A DNA stretch of 64,000 nucleotides from Streptomyces deccanensis (GCF_022385335.1 NZ_CP092431.1:3100001-3164000), one strand, 5' to 3'; positions 15,570-24,472 are shown, counted from the stretch's first letter. A program made the numbers and translations. The notes: generated by a model not told the origin, from the sequence alone.

Positions 15570-17630
15570 TTGTCCGAACGGCCAGGGATCAGTGACATCG
15601 GCATCGCCCTCGTCGGAGCCGGCCCGCGCGGCACCAGCGTCCTGGAACGCCTCTGTGCCTCCGCCCCCGAACTGCTCAGTCCCGGCAGCCGGCTGACCGT
15701 CCATGTGGTCGACCCCGCGCCGCCGGGCCCCGGCCGGGTCTGGCGCACCGAGCAGTCCCCCCAACTGCTGATGAACACCGTCGCTTCGCAGGTCACGCTC
15801 TTCACCGACGACAGCGTGGACTGCTCGGGCCCGATACGCCCAGGGCCGAGCCTGTACGAGTGGGCGAGCCGGAGGGCGGGGCAGCTGGGCAGGTCGGGTG
15901 GGCTGAGCGGGTTGGGGCCCGACGACTATCCGACGCGGGCCCAGTACGGCCGTTATCTGGAGTGGGTCTTCGCCGAGGTGGTGCGCGGCGCGCCGCCCGG
16001 GATCCGGGTCGAGGTGCACGGCACCCGCGCGGTCCGGCTGGAGGACGCCCCCGACGGCGGCCAGCGGCTCACCCTCGCCACCGGCCGCGTCCTCACCGGC
16101 CTCGCCGCCGTGGTCCTCACCCAGGGCCACCTCCCCACCCTCCCCGACCGGGCCGAACGGGACCTGGCCGCGTACGCCGACCGCCACGGCCTGCGCCACT
16201 TCCCGCCCGCCAACCCGGCCGACCTCGACCTCTCCTCCGTCGCCCCTGGCGAACCCGTCCTCCTGCGCGGTCTGGGCCTCAACTTCTTCGACCACATGGC
16301 CCTGTTGACGACCGGGCGGGGCGGCGCCTTCGTGTACGACGCCGCAAAGGGGGGCCTGCGGTACGAGCCCTCCGGCCGCGAGCCCCGGCTGTACGCCGGC
16401 TCCCGGCGAGGCGTCCCGTACCAGGCACGCGGCGACAACGCCAAGGGCCCCTACGGCCGCCACACCCCGCTCGTCCTGACCCCCGAGGTCATCGCGGCGT
16501 TCCGCAAACGCGCGGACTCCGGCGAGGCACCGGACTTCCTGACGGAGATATGGCCGCTGGTGGCTAAGGAAGTCGAAACGGTCTACTACGAGACCCTGTT
16601 GGCGAAGGCGGGGCCGGCGTCGGTGTGCGGCACCCTCCCCTCCGCCTCCCCTGCCTCCCCCGGCGGGTCGCGTGGTGTGCGCGGGGGTTCGGCGTACGGG
16701 CCGTTCCCCGTGATGTCCTGCGATCTCTTCGGCGGAACCGCCCTCTTCCGTGACCGTTTCCTCGCCACGCCCCACGGCTCCCCCCAAGAGACCGCCGTCC
16801 TCGACGAGTTCGGGATCGCCAAGACGGACCGGTGGTCGTGGGAACGGGTCGCGCGGCCGTACGCGGGGCGGGTGTTCACGGACGCGGCGGACTGGCGGGG
16901 CTGGCTGCTGGAACACCTGCGGGAGGACGCCGCGCAGGCCGCCCTCGGGAATGTCCACGGCCCGGTGAAGGCCGCCCTGGACGTGCTGCGGGACCTGCGG
17001 AACGAGCTTCGGCTGATCGTGGACCACGGCGGACTCGCGGGCGCGTCACGCCGGGAGCACCTGGACCGCTGGTACACGCCCCTGAACGCGTTCCTGTCGA
17101 TCGGCCCGCCCCGCAGCCGCGTCGAGGAGATGTCCGCGCTGATCGAGGCGGGCACCCTGACCGTGCTGGGCCCCCGGCTCGAGACCCGTCCGGAGAACGG
17201 CGCCTGGCTGGCGCACTCGCCCGACGTACCGGGGTCGGCGGTCCGCGTGACGACGGTCGTCGAGGCGCGGCTCCCGGAGCCGGACCTGCGCAGGACGGCC
17301 GACGCACTCCTCGCCGACCTGCTGGCGACGGGAGCCTGCCGTGCGCACCGGGTGGACGGCTACGAGACGGGAGGGCTGGACGTCACGCCCCGGCCGTATC
17401 ACCTGATAGACCGTCAAGGTGCCGCGCACGCGCGGCGGTTCGCGTTCGGCGTGCCGACGGAGGGCGTGCACTGGGTGACGGCCGCGGGCGCCCGACCAGG
17501 AGTGGATTCGGTCACGCTTTCGGACGCGGACGCCGTGGCGCGAGCGGTTCTACGTGCGGCGACACCTGCGACGGCTCCCCAAGTGCGGGCAAAACGCTGG
17601 CCAGATGTTGAACTTGCAAGCATCGATTAG
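15570..17630 (+). CDS. FAD/NAD(P)-binding oxidoreductase (NAD_binding_9 type)
   Basis: A 686-residue protein with an N-terminal dinucleotide-binding fold: IGIALVGAGPRGTSVLERL (about residues 8-26), HVVDPAPPGPGRVW, and a second nucleotide segment AAVVLTQGHLP. The long C-terminal half (WYTPLNAFLSIGPPRSRVEEM, PYHLIDRQGAAHARRFAFGVP) is typical of large actinobacterial FAD/NAD(P)-binding proteins of unknown reaction. No membrane segment is present. The TTG at 15570 is chosen since GGGAG lies 8 nt upstream and the fold starts soon after. It stands alone on the plus strand. Confidence 0.82.
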   Translation: MSERPGISDIGIALVGAGPRGTSVLERLCASAPELLSPGSRLTVHVVDPAPPGPGRVWRTEQSPQLLMNTVASQVTLFTDDSVDCSGPIRPGPSLYEWASRRAGQLGRSGGLSGLGPDDYPTRAQYGRYLEWVFAEVVRGAPPGIRVEVHGTRAVRLEDAPDGGQRLTLATGRVLTGLAAVVLTQGHLPTLPDRAERDLAAYADRHGLRHFPPANPADLDLSSVAPGEPVLLRGLGLNFFDHMALLTTGRGGAFVYDAAKGGLRYEPSGREPRLYAGSRRGVPYQARGDNAKGPYGRHTPLVLTPEVIAAFRKRADSGEAPDFLTEIWPLVAKEVETVYYETLLAKAGPASVCGTLPSASPASPGGSRGVRGGSAYGPFPVMSCDLFGGTALFRDRFLATPHGSPQETAVLDEFGIAKTDRWSWERVARPYAGRVFTDAADWRGWLLEHLREDAAQAALGNVHGPVKAALDVLRDLRNELRLIVDHGGLAGASRREHLDRWYTPLNAFLSIGPPRSRVEEMSALIEAGTLTVLGPRLETRPENGAWLAHSPDVPGSAVRVTTVVEARLPEPDLRRTADALLADLLATGACRAHRVDGYETGGLDVTPRPYHLIDRQGAAHARRFAFGVPTEGVHWVTAAGARPGVDSVTLSDADAVARAVLRAATPATAPQVRAKRWPDVELASID

Positions 17631-17717
17631 GGCTGCCTACCGTGGGTGACTCACCGGTAATAACCGTCCCCACCGGTCCCACAAGGACCGGGTCACCACC
17701 GAAGGAGTCCCCCCACC

Positions 17718-18173
17718 ATGACCGGACGCCTCAACAGCGCCCAGCCATACGCCCTCGGTCTCTTCCGCATCGTCATCGGTCTGCTCTTCGCCTGCCACGG
17801 CGCCATGTCCCTCTTCGGCGTCCTGGGCGGCGCGGACGGGCAGGGCGGCACCGTCTCGGCCGGCACCTGGCCCGGCTGGTACGCGGCCGTCATCCAACTC
17901 GTCGGCGGCACCCTGGTGCTCGTCGGCCTGGGCACCCGCTACGCCGCGTTCATCGCCTCGGGCTCCATGGCCTACGCGTACTTCAAGGTCCACCAGCCGG
18001 AGGGCCTGTGGCCGGTCGAGAACGGCGGCGAGGCCGCGGCGTTCTTCTGCTGGGCCATGTTCCTGCTGATCTTCACCGGCTCCGGCGCGCTCGGCCTCGA
18101 CCAGCTCTTCGCCAAGCGCCAGGCCGCGTCCGCGGACAGGACCGCCACGAGCAAGGCCACCGTGACCGCCTGA
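17718..18173 (+). CDS. DoxX family membrane protein
   Basis: A 151-residue four-helix membrane protein of the DoxX family: ALGLFRIVIGLLFACHGAM (helix 1), WYAAVIQLVGGTLVLVGLGT (helix 2), AFIASGSMAYAYFKVHQ (helix 3) and AAAFFCWAMFLLIFTGSG (helix 4). Mycobacterial DoxX forms part of a membrane oxidoreductase complex with SodA and SseA in thiol oxidative stress; whether this copy does so is unknown. GAAGGAG (17700-17706) is a good RBS. The C-terminal tail is Thr/Ala/Lys-rich. Confidence 0.88.
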   Translation: MTGRLNSAQPYALGLFRIVIGLLFACHGAMSLFGVLGGADGQGGTVSAGTWPGWYAAVIQLVGGTLVLVGLGTRYAAFIASGSMAYAYFKVHQPEGLWPVENGGEAAAFFCWAMFLLIFTGSGALGLDQLFAKRQAASADRTATSKATVTA

Positions 18174-18240
18174 CCCCCACCGGCGGCCGGCCCTGACCCC
18201 CTCCTCTCCCCCTGACTCCCCTCCCCTGATGAACACGGCG

Positions 18241-18318
18241 TGACAGACACATGAGCCCCTGTGAGCCGTCTGTCATACCCGGGGCGTACGCTGTTCGGCT
18301 GTCACGGGTCGCCGTGAC
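18241..18318 (+). promoter_or_regulatory. two dyads flanking a promoter-like element before VTT gene
   Basis: TGACAGAC (18241-18248) and GTCTGTCA (18268-18275) form a spaced 8-bp inverted repeat. A -10-like TACGCT (18287-18292) follows, then the compact palindrome GTCACGG-GTCG-CCGTGAC (18301-18318). The start codon is at 18345. These could be repressor sites or an RNA hairpin in the leader. Confidence 0.4.
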
Positions 18319-18344
18319 GTCGGGGGAAAACAGGAGAGTGCTCG

Positions 18345-18953
18345 GTGCTTGAGAGTCTGGGTTGGCTGGCCGCCGGCCCATGGATCTACGCCGTGGTGGG
18401 CGCGTCCATCGTGCTGGACGTGTTCCTCCCGGTCCTCCCGAGCGGTGTCCTCGTCGTCGCGGTGGCCACGGCCGCCGCGGCGGAGACGGCGGCGGGCGCG
18501 ATGCCCCGCGAGGTCCCCGACATCCTGGTGCTGATGCTCTCGGCGGCGACCGCGTCCGTGCTCGGTGACCTCGTGGCGTACCGCCTGGCCTGGCGCGGCA
18601 GCGCACGACTCGACCGCGCCATCGCCCGCTCCCGCCGCCTGACCACCGCGCAGGAACGTCTCGGCGCCGCGCTCGTACGCGGGGGCGGCCTCCTGGTCGT
18701 CGTCGCCCGCTTCGCCCCCGCCGGCCGCTCCGTCGTCTCCCTCGGTGCCGGCGCCGCCCGCCACCGCGCCCGCGACTTCCTCCCCTGGTCCGCGCTCGCC
18801 GGCCTCGCCTGGGCCGCCTACAGCGTGGCCCTCGGCTACTTCGGCGCCCAGTGGCTCGGCCCCACCTGGCTCGCGACGGCGGTGTCCCTGGCCGCCCTCT
18901 TCGGCGCGGGCGCGGCAGCGGCGTACTTCATGCGCCGCCCCCAGCCCAACTGA
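18345..18953 (+). CDS. VTT/DedA-like membrane protein
   Basis: A 202-residue membrane protein of the VTT (SNARE-associated/DedA) superfamily. Hallmarks are a re-entrant segment near VFLPVLPSGVLVVAVAT, the charged VVVARFAPAGRSVVSL (equivalent to the DedA F-x-R-x-x-P-x-x-R motif), and a C-terminal helical hairpin (LPWSALAGLAWAAYSVALGYF). DedA-family proteins move undecaprenyl phosphate or other lipids between leaflets. GTG at 18345 has CAGGAGAG upstream. A second DedA protein is at 32566. Confidence 0.82.
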   Translation: MLESLGWLAAGPWIYAVVGASIVLDVFLPVLPSGVLVVAVATAAAAETAAGAMPREVPDILVLMLSAATASVLGDLVAYRLAWRGSARLDRAIARSRRLTTAQERLGAALVRGGGLLVVVARFAPAGRSVVSLGAGAARHRARDFLPWSALAGLAWAAYSVALGYFGAQWLGPTWLATAVSLAALFGAGAAAAYFMRRPQPN

Positions 18954-18971
18954 CCCGGGGCGGGCGTTTGT

Positions 18972-19619
18972 TCAGGATCCGGTGCCGTAGCGGGCGAGCA
19001 TGAGGGCGACGGCCTCGTCCACGATCGCGGCGTCGGTGGGGTCCGGGCTGCTCGCCAAGGAGTGCGCACGAGGTCGAATTAGCTCGATCGTGTGATCGCC
19101 CGCTTGCCGACTTGCGCAGCCCTGGGCCGATCGGGCAGACGTGCTCGTGCGACCTGGGACACCGGGGACGGCGTCAGCGTGCGGGGCCCCTGCTCCACCA
19201 GAGGATGGTTCAGGGCCTCCCCGTCACCCTTGGCTGTACCCACTGGCCGGGCCGCGCAGGGAACTGGCCTCCCGGGCCCGGACCACGCACACGATGCGTG
19301 TCGCCACCCGGGGTCGAGTACGCCGGGGACCAGCTCGCCCAAGACCGTTCGGGGCGCGCGGCTGAACGGACTCACTCCCGCTCAGTCCACAGGAACGGTA
19401 CCGCTTGAAGAGCGTGCCGGTCGAGACGCGGGCCCCCTTGGCGATCTGGGCCAGGGAGGTCTTGTCGTACCCCTGGGCGAGGAAGAGGTCGCGGGCGGCG
19501 CGGATGATGCGCGCGCGGTTCTCTTTTTTGACCTGCGCGTGATATCCGGCTCCAGTCTGCCCGGGAGACCGGGTCCGGCACGTATCGCCACCGGTTCCCG
19601 CTCGGCCCGCCACCGACAT
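18972..19619 (-). pseudogene. TetR family regulator, decayed
   Basis: The N-terminal DNA-binding domain is intact: ENRARIIRAARDLFLAQGYDK, TSLAQIAKGARVSTGTLFKRY. After this the sequence stops resembling TetR and hits a stop codon at 19224. A short piece at 18972-19040 (TDAAIVDEAVALMLARYG, same phase) looks like a TetR C-terminus. About 300 bp between (19080-19375) has replaced the ligand domain; I cannot identify it. It follows the truncated reductase at 41 bp, so the two were probably an operon in which the regulator controlled the SDR gene. Confidence 0.65.
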
Positions 19620-19660
19620 GCCCACGCCCCTTGCCCGTCTCCCCGGCCGCGCCCTCGCCG

Positions 19661-20335
19661 TCAGAGGACGGTCTGGCCTCCGTCCAGGACAAGGTCCTGG
19701 CCCACGGCGAAGGCCGAGGCGTCGGAGGCCAGGTACACGACGGCTTCCGCGACCTCCTCGGGCAGACCCATACGACCCAGCGGGATGGTGGAGCTGATCC
19801 CCTCCACGACCGCCGCCTGCACCGCCGGGTCCTCGATCCCGAGCTTGGCGGCGGAGTACAGCGGGGTGTCCACCGGCCCGGGGCTGACCGCGTTGAACCG
19901 GATGCCGTGCGACGTCAGCAGGTCCGCGTTCCACGAGCGCATCAGGGAGCCGACAGCCGCCTTCGTCGCGGCGTAGGCGTTCGAATGTCCGTAGCCGCCG
20001 TGCGCGCTGTTCGACGCGTTGAGGATGACCGAGGACGGGTTGGCCAGTACGGGCACCAGGGCCTGGCTGAGGAAGAAGACGCTCTTGACGTTGATGTCGA
20101 AGAGCCGGTCGTAGCTGTCCTCCGTGTGGTCCTCGAACGGCCGCCAGTCCGAGACACCGGCGTTCAGGAACGCCACGTCCAGCTTTCCGAAGTGCTCACC
20201 CACCTCCTTGGCCAGGGCGCGCTGCGCGTCGAGATCGCGTGCGTCGGCCTGCACGACCGGCACCTTGTCCCCGAGGGTCTGCCGCGCGCGCGGCGAAGCC
20301 GGCTCGCGCACCGACCCGATAGCAAGTCGGTCCAC
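19661..20335 (-). pseudogene. SDR family oxidoreductase lacking its N-terminus
   Basis: The C-terminal two thirds of a short-chain dehydrogenase are clear: LDVAFLNAGVSDWRPFED (NAG motif), the active site Ser...YAATKAAVG (Y-x-x-x-K), and SPGPVDTPLYS, ending VYLASDASAFAVGQDLVLDG. The first strand and the TGxxxGxG cofactor loop are absent; similarity begins at about DKVPVVQADARDLDAQ. A GTG at 20335 with GAGAGGTAA upstream could still allow translation of 224 residues, but the product could not bind NAD(P) normally. The truncation point abuts the repeat-rich DNA at 20340-20480. Confidence 0.8.
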
Positions 20336-20386
20336 TTACCTCTCGGCCGGGTGGTGAGTGTTATGCACCGTGGGGGTGCCCCCTGA

Positions 20387-20417
20387 GGGGCGCGGGGAAC
20401 TGCGCGACCAGCCCCCA
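20387..20417 (+). repeat. dispersed repeat, copy 2
   Basis: GGGGCGCGGGGAACTGCGCGA then CCAGCCCCCA. Flanking CCGTGGGGG and CCCCCACCGG form an outer inverted repeat, and a second hairpin (GGGGCGCAGCCCC) follows at 20444. The block sits directly at the truncated end of the SDR gene. Confidence 0.8.
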
Positions 20418-20490
20418 CCGGACGGACGCCAGGGGTCAAAGGGGCGCAGCCCCTGATGGGACGGGTAGGGGCGGCGGGGGCGAGCAAAAA

Positions 20491-20718
20491 CTAACCCGCC
20501 CGACGCGCGGCCCCCCGCACCTCCAACCCGGCCAGCAACGCGGCCGTGGCCTCCGCGACCGCGTCCACCGCCTGCTCGAAGACCTCACGGTTGTGAGCGG
20601 CGGGCGCGCGGAAGCCGGAGACCTTCCGGACGTACTGCAGGGCGGCGGCCCTGATCTCGTCCTCGGTGGCCTCTTCGGGCAGGACGGGCGGTCGAAGCGT
20701 CTTGATACTGCGGCACAT
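20491..20718 (-). CDS. DUF2277 family protein
   Basis: A 75-residue protein of the DUF2277 family, recognised from MCRSIKTLRPP and EDEIRAAALQYVRKVSGFRAP. The invariant N-terminal MCRSI places the start at 20718 rather than further upstream. The family is widespread in actinobacteria and has no assigned function; the Cys at position 2 is strictly kept in the family as I recall. It is transcribed away from the ketopantoate reductase-like gene, with a 198-bp divergent region that holds an operator palindrome. Confidence 0.88.
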   Translation of the reverse strand: MCRSIKTLRPPVLPEEATEDEIRAAALQYVRKVSGFRAPAAHNREVFEQAVDAVAEATAALLAGLEVRGAARRAG

Positions 20719-20804
20719 GCCCCCAGTCTCCCGCGCACACCCGCCGAACCCCACCCCCGGAAGTCAGCAGGTCACCACGACACCCCGGCCCAGCCCGGCA
20801 ACCG

Positions 20805-20824
20805 ACCCAAGTCTTCCCTTGGGT
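20805..20824. promoter_or_regulatory. LysR-type operator, copy 1
   Basis: ACCCAAG-N6-CTTGGGT is a perfect 7-bp inverted repeat 92 bp upstream of the ketopantoate reductase-like gene. Nearly the same sequence lies before the lysR gene (22864-22883). It lies in the divergent region, so it could also affect the DUF2277 gene. Confidence 0.65.
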
Positions 20825-20916
20825 ATTGGCAAGTTTCCCCGAGGATTGACTGTGCCCTCCCCCCTTGTGATCATCACCGAAGCCGGCTCGACCCACCCGG
20901 CGGAAACGAGGGGACC

Positions 20917-21840
20917 ATGTCGAACGAACGACTCACGGTGGCGGTACTCGGCCCCGGCGGCGTGGGCGGCCTGCTCGCCGCCCTGCTGACCCGCGCCGGC
21001 AACCGCGTGATCTGTCTGGCCGGCGAGCGGACCGCCGAGGCCCTGGAGCGGGACGGCATCGAGGTCAGAAGCGCCCGCTTCGGCGACTTCACCGCCCGCG
21101 TCGAGACAGCGACAGAACTTCGCGAGCAGGTCGACGCGGCCCTGATCACGGTCAAGCACACGACCCTGACGGCCTCCCTGGACCGCCTCCCGGCAGCGTC
21201 CCTCGGCCCCGGCACGCTGGTCGTCCCGTTCCTGAACGGCGTCGAGCACCCCGCACGCCTCCGCGCCCACTACGGCGACGACGTGCCCCTCGCCCCCGCC
21301 ACCATCCGCGTCGAGTCGACCCGGGTCGCCCCGGGCGTCATCGAGCATGGCAGCCCGTTCGCGGAGGTCGACCTGACCGGCGACAGGGTCCCCAGGGAGC
21401 GCCTCAACTCCCTTGCGGGAGCCCTGGAATGGGCAGGGGTGGGCACCCGTGTCCTGCCGGACGAGACGGCCGTGCTGTGGGCGAAGATGTCCTTCCTGGC
21501 CCCGTTCGCCCTGCTGACGACCCGTCATGGGCTGCCGCTGGGCGAGATCCGCACCCGCCACCGCGAGGAACTGACCGCCCTGGTCGAGGAGACGGCCGCG
21601 GTCAGCACGGCCGCCGGCGCCCCGGTCGACCCGGCCGAGACCCTCCGCCGCTACGACGCCTTCCCACCCGCCACCAAGTCGTCCATGCAGCGCGACGCGG
21701 AGGCCGGCCGACCCCTCGAACTGGACGCGATCGGCGGCGCGTTGCTCCGTACGGCCGAACGGCACGGCGTACGGGTGCCGGTGGCGACGGAGGTGGTGGC
21801 GGAGCTGAGGGCGGCGGAGGGACGTCGGACTGCCGAATGA
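20917..21840 (+). CDS. ketopantoate reductase family protein
   Basis: A 307-residue ApbA/PanE-family reductase. The N-terminal Rossmann motif is VAVLGPGGVGGLLAALLTRAG (about residues 7-27); the catalytic region includes VKHTTLTASLDRL and FLNGVEHPARLR (the conserved Asn-Gly), and the C-terminal helical domain has the Lys in LWAKMSFLAPFALLTT and the motif PATKSSMQRDAEAGRPLELDAI. PanE reduces ketopantoate with NADPH for pantothenate synthesis. The operator shared with a LysR gene suggests substrate-induced rather than housekeeping use, so the true substrate may be another 2-keto acid. Confidence 0.88.
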   Translation: MSNERLTVAVLGPGGVGGLLAALLTRAGNRVICLAGERTAEALERDGIEVRSARFGDFTARVETATELREQVDAALITVKHTTLTASLDRLPAASLGPGTLVVPFLNGVEHPARLRAHYGDDVPLAPATIRVESTRVAPGVIEHGSPFAEVDLTGDRVPRERLNSLAGALEWAGVGTRVLPDETAVLWAKMSFLAPFALLTTRHGLPLGEIRTRHREELTALVEETAAVSTAAGAPVDPAETLRRYDAFPPATKSSMQRDAEAGRPLELDAIGGALLRTAERHGVRVPVATEVVAELRAAEGRRTAE

Positions 21841-21925
21841 CCCCGACAGCCGAGGGCCCCCGCACGACCGAGCAACCCCGTACGGCGAACCACGAGCCGA
21901 CGGTGCTCGACGCGGAGGCCAGGGC

Positions 21926-22852
21926 TCACTCCTCGACCGCCCGCACCCCACCCCCCACCCGCACCGCGTGCCGGGCCACCGTGTCGGCGAAGGCGCGGGC
22001 CGGGGGTGACAGGGCGTCCCAGCGTCGTACGGCCCAGCCGACCGTGAGCGGGGGCAGGTCGGGGACCGGGACGAAGCGGAGCCCGGGGTGGCCGGGGCCC
22101 GTCCAGCCCGGGAGCGCGGGGACCACGGCGTGGCCGACGCCGAGCTCGGCGAGGAGGATCGCGGTGTCCCAGTCGGCGACCCCGGCCCCGGAGGAGCTGA
22201 CGGAGATGTCCAACTCCCGGTAGGCGGCGTCGAGATGGGCGTACGACGTGGAGTTCTCCGGCAGCCCGATCAGCCGCATCCCGTCCAGTTCCCGGCCCTC
22301 CACCCGCTCCCGTCCGGCGAGTTCGTCGTCGGCGCGCACGGCGAGCACCCAGGGCAGTTCCGCCACGGCCCGCTGTTCGATGCCCCGGACGGCGGGCCCC
22401 AGGGTCAGCCAGGAGAGGTCGAGGTCCCGGGACGGATCGGCCAGCGCGTCGCGGCACCCGGCGCTGGACCGCATGGTCTGGAACTCCAGGCCCACGTCCG
22501 GGTACGAGCGCCGGAAGTCGACGATGCCCTGCGTCATGAAGTGCCGCACGGTCGTGCCGCCCGTGGCGACCCGTACGACACCGCCGTCACCGCGCACCAT
22601 CTCGGCCAGTCGGCGCAGGGCGAGGTCGAGCCCGGTGATGCCATCGGCCGCCGCCTCCTGGAGCACCCGGCCTGCCCGGGTGGGCACGACCCCTCGGGCC
22701 TGCCGCTCCACCAGGGCGACCCCGACCTCCCGCTCCAGCCGCCGCACGTGCTGGCTCACCGCCGACTGGGTGCACCCCAGCTCACGGGCCACCGCGCTGA
22801 GACTCCCGGCCCGGCAGACGGCGACGAAGACACGGAGATCATCGAGGGTCAT
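21926..22852 (-). CDS. LysR family transcriptional regulator
   Basis: A 308-residue LysR regulator with a canonical N-terminal helix-turn-helix (LRVFVAVCRAGSLSAVAREL, GCTQSAVSQHVRRLEREVG) and a two-lobed substrate domain starting near VVRVATGG. It ends convergently 85 bp from the ketopantoate reductase-like gene. The palindrome ACCCAAG-N6-CTTGGG occurs 12-31 bp upstream of its start and again upstream of that reductase gene, which points to autoregulation and control of the reductase. The start ATG at 22852 gives the standard MTLDDLRVF opening. Confidence 0.92.
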   Translation of the reverse strand: MTLDDLRVFVAVCRAGSLSAVARELGCTQSAVSQHVRRLEREVGVALVERQARGVVPTRAGRVLQEAAADGITGLDLALRRLAEMVRGDGGVVRVATGGTTVRHFMTQGIVDFRRSYPDVGLEFQTMRSSAGCRDALADPSRDLDLSWLTLGPAVRGIEQRAVAELPWVLAVRADDELAGRERVEGRELDGMRLIGLPENSTSYAHLDAAYRELDISVSSSGAGVADWDTAILLAELGVGHAVVPALPGWTGPGHPGLRFVPVPDLPPLTVGWAVRRWDALSPPARAFADTVARHAVRVGGGVRAVEE

Positions 22853-22863
22853 GGCCCGACGAT

Positions 22864-22883
22864 ACCCAAGGCTCACCTTGGGG
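22864..22883. promoter_or_regulatory. LysR-type operator, copy 2
   Basis: ACCCAAG-N6-CTTGGGG, matching the palindrome at 20805-20824 in arm sequence and spacing. It lies directly upstream of the lysR start codon, the usual place for an autorepression site. Confidence 0.65.
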
Positions 22884-22997
22884 ATGGATCCGCGCTCCAA
22901 GAGAGGCCTCCGCCTCGGCCACCCGTTCGCGTGAACCCGTGCCCGAAGTGACAGAAGGAACTCGCATCCCAAAATCGAACAGGCGTACCATTGCCGT

Positions 22998-23339
22998 GTG
23001 GCTAAGACCTATGACTTCCCAGAGGACCTTCTCGCCGGTCAGGAGGAGCTGCATCAGGTCCGGGCCGAGCTCCTGGCACTGCTGAAGCGGTTGCCCTGGT
23101 CGGTCGAGCCCCTGGACGGTTTCAGCGACGACCGCGGCTGGCGCAAGGTCGAGCGCCCCGCCTCGCCGGGCTGGACGGCCGACGAGCAGGCCGAGGTCGA
23201 GAAACTGCGCGAGCGCGAGCGGGAACTGGCGGTCTTCGTGAGCTGCCACCGCTTCTGGTCGGAGATAGCCACCGAGGAGAAGGTCGAGGCCCGCACCCAT
23301 CTCAAGCACGCGCGGGACTCCCACGCGCGGGATTCCTGA
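22998..23339 (+). CDS. hypothetical actinobacterial protein
   Basis: A 113-residue soluble, charged protein, largely helical by composition (LLAGQEELHQVRAELLALLKR, DEQAEVEKLRERERELAVFV). It has a conserved-looking SCHRFWSEI segment and a C-terminal direct duplication, HARDSHARDS. I recognise it as a common Streptomyces hypothetical but know no function. GTG at 22998 is the first in-frame start after the divergent lysR promoter. The gene is closed by a strong terminator shared with the tRNA. Confidence 0.72.
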   Translation: MAKTYDFPEDLLAGQEELHQVRAELLALLKRLPWSVEPLDGFSDDRGWRKVERPASPGWTADEQAEVEKLRERERELAVFVSCHRFWSEIATEEKVEARTHLKHARDSHARDS

Positions 23340-23360
23340 GGCCCACAGCCCCGGACACGC

Positions 23361-23392
23361 GAAGACCCCGGCCGTGATCGGCCGGGGTCTTC
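23361..23392. terminator. bidirectional terminator hairpin
   Basis: GAAGACCCCGGCC (23361-23373) pairs perfectly with 23380-23392 over a 6-nt loop. It lies 21 bp after the hypothetical gene and 7 bp beyond the 3' end of the convergent tRNA. Confidence 0.92.
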
Positions 23393-23399
23393 GTCTCGG

Positions 23400-23471
<72 letters not shown>

Positions 23472-23487
23472 GAGTACAGGTCGACAG

Positions 23488-23516
23488 CCTACATTGCCCG
23501 AGGGAGTGCCCGGCAA
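23488..23516 (-). promoter_or_regulatory. tRNA-Val promoter
   Basis: On the minus strand TTGCCG (23516-23511) and TGTAGG (23493-23488) are 17 bp apart, a vegetative-type promoter starting transcription about 10 bp before the tRNA. Confidence 0.6.
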
Positions 23517-23641
23517 ACGCGTATCGGGGCCGGCTCGGGGGTTAACCCCACCCCTGATCCGGGAGCGGCCCGGATCCCCCCGAACTCCCCTGCTCCGTAC
23601 GGTCGGAGGACATCGGAGGACCGGCCCAGGGGGAGATCGCC

Positions 23642-24472
23642 ATGACAGGCACCGCACACACCGCACGCACCGCACGCCCGGCGCAAACCGCTCGTACGGC
23701 TCGTACGGCTCGCAGGTCGCGTGCGGGAGCGATGGGGGTCGCCGGTCTCGCCGTGGTGCTCATGGCGTCCGTGGCCGCGTGCGGGGCGGACGCCGGGGAG
23801 GACCGGGATCCGGAGCACCGGAGCTTCGCCCTGGCGGGCCGGACGCTCACGGTCGACTCGGACGACTCCGCGCTCGAACTGGTCGCGGCGGACGTGGACG
23901 AGGTCGAGGTCACCCGGTGGTTCGAGGGGCGGGTCATGGTCGGCGGGAAGCCCCGGGTGACCTGGGAGATGAAGGACGACCGGCTGGAGCTGCGGCTGGA
24001 GTGCGACGGCATCGTCGCCGACTGCGCGGCCAAGCACCGGATCGAGGTCCCGCGCGGGGTGGCGGTCGCCGTGCGCAGCGACGACGGGAGTGTGACCGCG
24101 AAGGGCTTCGCGGAGCCGCTGGAGGTCCGGTCGGCCGACGGTGCCGTGCGGGTCGGCGACACCACCGGGCCGTTGGAGCTGCACACCGACGACGCCTCCG
24201 TGCGGGCGCTCGGGGTCGCGTCGCGGAGCGTCAAGGTGAGCACGCAGGACGGTTCGGTCAAGCTCGAACTCGGGGTCGTGCCGGACCTGGTGGAGTCGCG
24301 CAGTGACGACGGTTCGATCAGTATCGGGTTGCCGCGGGACACGTCGTACCGGATCGAGACCGGGAGCGACGACGGTTCCGTGGACGTCTCGGTGCCCCGT
24401 GACGAGGGCAGCGCCCATGTGGTGACTGCCCACACGCAGGACGGTTCGGTGACGGTGCGCAACGTCGGCTGA
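23642..24472 (+). CDS. DUF4097 lipoprotein
   Basis: A 276-residue predicted lipoprotein with lipobox ASVAAC (Cys about 47) after a hydrophobic segment. The mature part is a right-handed beta-repeat of the DUF4097 (putative adhesin) family: tandem SDDGSV, SADGAV, TDDASV, TQDGSV, SDDGSI, SDDGSV, TQDGSV repeats about every 18-20 residues. This gives a beta-solenoid on the outer membrane face; the function is unknown. GGGGGAG precedes the ATG by 6 nt. The first 30 residues are an unusual TAR repeat, and an alternative ATG at 23732 would give a more usual signal length. Confidence 0.85.
   Translation: MTGTAHTARTARPAQTARTARTARRSRAGAMGVAGLAVVLMASVAACGADAGEDRDPEHRSFALAGRTLTVDSDDSALELVAADVDEVEVTRWFEGRVMVGGKPRVTWEMKDDRLELRLECDGIVADCAAKHRIEVPRGVAVAVRSDDGSVTAKGFAEPLEVRSADGAVRVGDTTGPLELHTDDASVRALGVASRSVKVSTQDGSVKLELGVVPDLVESRSDDGSISIGLPRDTSYRIETGSDDGSVDVSVPRDEGSAHVVTAHTQDGSVTVRNVG

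Noticed and set aside
19079..19375. A transposase fragment inside the broken TetR gene
   Set aside because: No transposase motif, terminal inverted repeat or target duplication could be seen; the stretch stays unidentified.
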